Below are positions 61,441 through 64,000 of a stretch of DNA of 64,000 nt, piece by piece. The position numbers were made by a program, and so were the translations under genes. The DNA is from Trebouxia sp. TZW2008 (lineage: Eukaryota; Chlorophyta; Trebouxiophyceae; Trebouxiales; Trebouxiaceae). The stretch covers positions 1 through 64,000 of the forward strand of contig BDIU01000067.1 in assembly GCA_002118135.1 (NCBI GenBank), written 5' to 3'. The notes below the pieces were generated by a model. The model had not been told where the DNA came from. It made no database searches and saw only the letters and a program-made list of their open reading frames with translations. Positions within the stretch are counted from its first letter, which is position 1, and the number at the start of each line of letters is the position of its first letter.

Positions 61441-61505
61441 ACAGTCAATCAATCACTCAATCAATCAATTTTATTGTCCTTGGGACCCAACAGGGGGGTC
61501 ATTGA
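61441..61505 (-). mobile_element. Non-LTR retroelement 3' end with TTGA-repeat tail (remnant)
   Basis: On the minus strand the stretch reads TGACCCCCCTGTTGGGTCCC, AAGGACAATAAAA and then (TTGA)n for about 30 bases. A conserved 3' end followed by a short simple-repeat tail is typical of some non-LTR retrotransposons and their SINEs. The similar 3' end at 25345-25383 supports dispersal. The 5' extent is unclear: a minus-strand frame stays open to about 61910 but shows no reverse transcriptase or nuclease motif. Confidence 0.5.
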
Positions 61506-61815
61506 GGGGCTTGCATGACTTTGCCGTTTAGTCATCGCAACCGACTTGGTTAGGACCTGGCCCTCTTCTTCCTTTTCCTGGCTTTGAAACTTTGAACTTG
61601 CTGCCGATGCAGATGTCGGCGACGGACTCATCTTTTGGACGGCTCCTACCGTGTGCGTCCAAGACAGCATGCAAGCATGTCTACGATACTTTGCTGAGAG
61701 GCGCCCCTGCTGAGCGTCATTTCTGTCTCTTTGTCGAGATTCAAATTTGAATTCAGGCAAGGCTGAGGAGTGCAAATTTTGTTTCTTGGGAGTGACTTCT
61801 CTCAGACTCAAGCCT

Positions 61816-64000
61816 ATGACCGTCTGCTTCATGAAGTCATGCTGCGGCGTTGTTGCTTGGCTGCAGAACCGAGTGTTCTGGCCACCTGCTCCAGCAATTC
61901 TGCTCTCCATGAAACCGTGGCAGCGCTAGCAAGCTCAAATGTCTCAGATAGCAATAGCTCAACCAGCAAAACCGCTGATCATACGACTGTCTACAACTGC
62001 TGCCAGTGCAACGATTCGCGTTTTGCCAGTTCAACCTACACATACTAGCTAGTCTAGAGCACAATGCAGACCGTGTGTCAATGCCGCAGGATGCTGTTTT
62101 AGCTCAAGAAAATGCCAGACTGGCTGCTCAAGTGCAAGCGCTTACCGCTGAGCAGGTACAGAAATGCAAAATACTCCCCATGTATGTGTATAATGCATGT
62201 TTGTTTGTGCACTTTCAGTTGCTCGTGATCTGCAAAGGAGCTGGCTGCAGCCAGCAAGTCGGCATGCATAGCTTGCAATGAAATCTGTTGCTTGGATGTT
62301 GAACACTGCATAACAATGAGTGTTCACAGTCAACGGTTGCTGCTGGCTCACAGATGGAGTCTGACAAGGAGCTTGCAAAAATTCAAAGTGAGCTGACAGC
62401 CAAAGATACATTGCTTGGTGCTCTATTTCAGAACTTAGCAAATGATGCAAATCAGCCTGCCGAGGGCGGGCCTGCAACAGGAAAGTATTGGCCAGTCAAG
62501 GTAAGCCAAACACTTCCTCAGTTGATGCCTACGTGATAGCTACACCAGCAACTTTCTGGTAGTAAATACAAACGTTGTGCACAGTGAAGTCTGCTTTTGT
62601 GTGCTTACTTTAGCAGGTGTGATCTTGTCATGCTGCAGGCTGGCAAGTTAAATATGCCTCCTGTATTGGATCTGCCAAAGTGTGTAGGCAACATCACCAT
62701 GTGTCTGAAATGCCTTTGCAGTGATTGTTGCCAAACTCAAACACATTGTCCTGATGCCATGTCAGTGCAAATATCAGAACATCCTTGATCTGCCGTGATG
62801 TGTCTTGCTTCTGTTGTTGCAAGGCAAGGCATTGCAGGCCTTGCTGAGGTGAAGCATGAGCTGCAACAGGCTATCGGGATTTTCTCAGGGACAGGCTACG
62901 GTAGGCCATTGTTCCTGCCCTTGCCAAGAGTCTTGCTATATGGCCCTTCAGGCTGTGGCAAAACATTCCTTACAGAGGTCAGCTGATGCACCTCCCGAAC
63001 GTCATCAGCTTGTCTGCATAAGGCCAGATCATCCAGCTTGTGACTGTTGTCTAGTTTTTAACTGTTCCAATTTCAACGCACAGCTCAGAACGCTGCTGAG
63101 GTACAGCTTGCATCCTCCAGCACCTGGAATTTCTCCTGCTGCAAGGTTTGATAGCTGGGGCCTTCCTCACAGCCACGTTGTTCTGCAGGCCTGTCTCAGC
63201 AAGCTGCACGTGCATCGAATTGAGCACTGGTGAACTGTTCAGCAAGTACAATGGAGCTGCTGAAGCAATGGTGTGGTCTTCTTTCAACAAGGCTCTGAAG
63301 CAAGCTCCAGCCCTTGTAGTCATTGATTTGGTATGTACTCAGCTGCTGCTGGCCAATTGACCCAATTGCTATTCAATGTGCAGCCATCCTGGTATGATGT
63401 ACCAAGTCTCTGTGCAATCTCGCTGCCCTGCTCATTCACAGCATGTACAATGTCATGAAGCTGGTCTAGATGACCAGGCCTAACCTTGTCATCAGCCTTA
63501 ACAGACTGTCAAGAGCTTGGTTTGCATTGCATTATGAAAGCAAGATGTGCGGCTTATCTGCACATTACAGTTGTAAGTCTAAGTATGGTGAGACTGTTGT
63601 GACTGTGCAAGTGAGGCAGATGCACTTTAATGCAGGTAAACAAACTCTACCAGATAGGTGACATGACTGGCAGGTCAGGAGTGCAGAGCATGCTGCTAGC
63701 TACCCTTCAGCACTGCCTAGAGAAAGTGGCGGAGCACAATGAGAAGGGCAACCCTCAGATACTGGTAGTAGCTGCCACTGACCGCCCTCAGAAAATGGAA
63801 GATAGTGTGCTCAGTTGCTTTCAACGGGTACGCAGTCCTCACATAGCGTACCTGCAAATGACCTCCAGTCTTGTCTGTGCTTCACAAGCCTTGCTGCTGT
63901 AGGCTGGCTCTTGATGACGTATCAAACATCAAGTCCTGCTGCGATAACCTGTCAATTTTGGTCAGCCGTGATGCAGCAATTGTCTTGACGGGCTGCATAC
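61816..64000 (+). CDS. AAA ATPase with N-terminal coiled coil, 5' part (cut by window)
   Basis: Partial gene. Upstream exons are tentative (about 61816-61985, TQAYDRLLHEVML and a serine-rich stretch). Better supported are 62092-62155 (DAVLAQENARLAAQVQALTA, coiled coil), 62353-62500 (DKELAKIQSELTAKDTLLGA, ending KYWPVK), about 62640-62690 and about 62825-62978. The last begins GIAGLAEVKHELQQAI, as AAA modules do, and holds Walker A as YGPSGCGKTFL. Next are about 63190-63331 (STGELFSKYNGAAEAMVW, pore-loop region, then APALVVIDL, the start of Walker B) and about 63636-63830 (SVQ/GVQSMLLATLQHCL, then ILVVAATDRPQKMEDSVL, the sensor-1 region). The second half of the ATPase, including arginine fingers, lies beyond the window. 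The class (AFG2/CDC48-like, PEX1-like or another) is not decided. It is divergent from the methyltransferase gene. Confidence 0.78.

Noticed and set aside
61461..61910. 149-residue minus-strand frame as a retrotransposon gene
   Set aside because: Its end coincides with the retroelement tail, but no reverse transcriptase, endonuclease or zinc-finger motif is present.

Overview
The window is nuclear DNA from a green plant-lineage microbe, most likely a unicellular green alga (a trebouxiophyte-like chlorophyte is my best guess; the class is inferred, not shown). The evidence is: every recognisable gene is broken by many short introns with GT(or GC)...AG borders; the gene set is eukaryotic (Elongator ELP1, NF-YA, NAF1, a plant-type Qa-SNARE, a PPIL1 cyclophilin, protein phosphatase inhibitor 2); and a bacterial-type DNA gyrase B is present as an intron-rich nuclear gene with a basic, alanine-rich N-terminus, as expected for a plastid or mitochondrial protein. 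No bacterial operon, CRISPR array, rRNA or tRNA gene was seen.

Layout, left to right: low-complexity contig end (1-57); faint 3' exons of an unidentified minus-strand gene (about 386-988); ELP1, minus (1384-12957); dienelactone hydrolase, plus (13407-15579); NF-YA, plus (16120-17529); PPIL1-type cyclophilin, minus (18058-18912); NAF1, plus (about 19142-24024); a very large unidentified helical-rich protein, minus (24369-35008); a coiled-coil protein with a divergent kinase domain, plus (about 35957-39310); a syntaxin, plus (40908-43638); a secreted-type FAD-linked (berberine-bridge-like) oxidase, plus (about 45621-50843); organellar DNA gyrase subunit B, minus (51558-57152); protein phosphatase inhibitor 2, plus (57465-59153); a catechol O-methyltransferase-like enzyme, minus (59910-61276); and the 5' part of an AAA ATPase, plus, cut by the right edge (about 61816-64000). 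Gene coordinates are outer limits from start to stop; exons are described in each entry.

The genes do not form one pathway. Several neighbours are divergent and share short 5' regions (ELP1/hydrolase, cyclophilin/NAF1, gyrB/inhibitor-2, methyltransferase/AAA), which fits a compact algal genome.

The most unusual thing is structural. Local tandem duplications of whole or partial exons with flanking intron recur in three genes (ELP1, the kinase-like gene, the FAD oxidase). Some copies still look usable and others have decayed. Two short-period minisatellites (25 bp and 12 bp) sit immediately downstream of splice donors. In addition, at least five introns appear to begin with GC instead of GT, and in four of these the join is fixed by highly conserved protein sequence.
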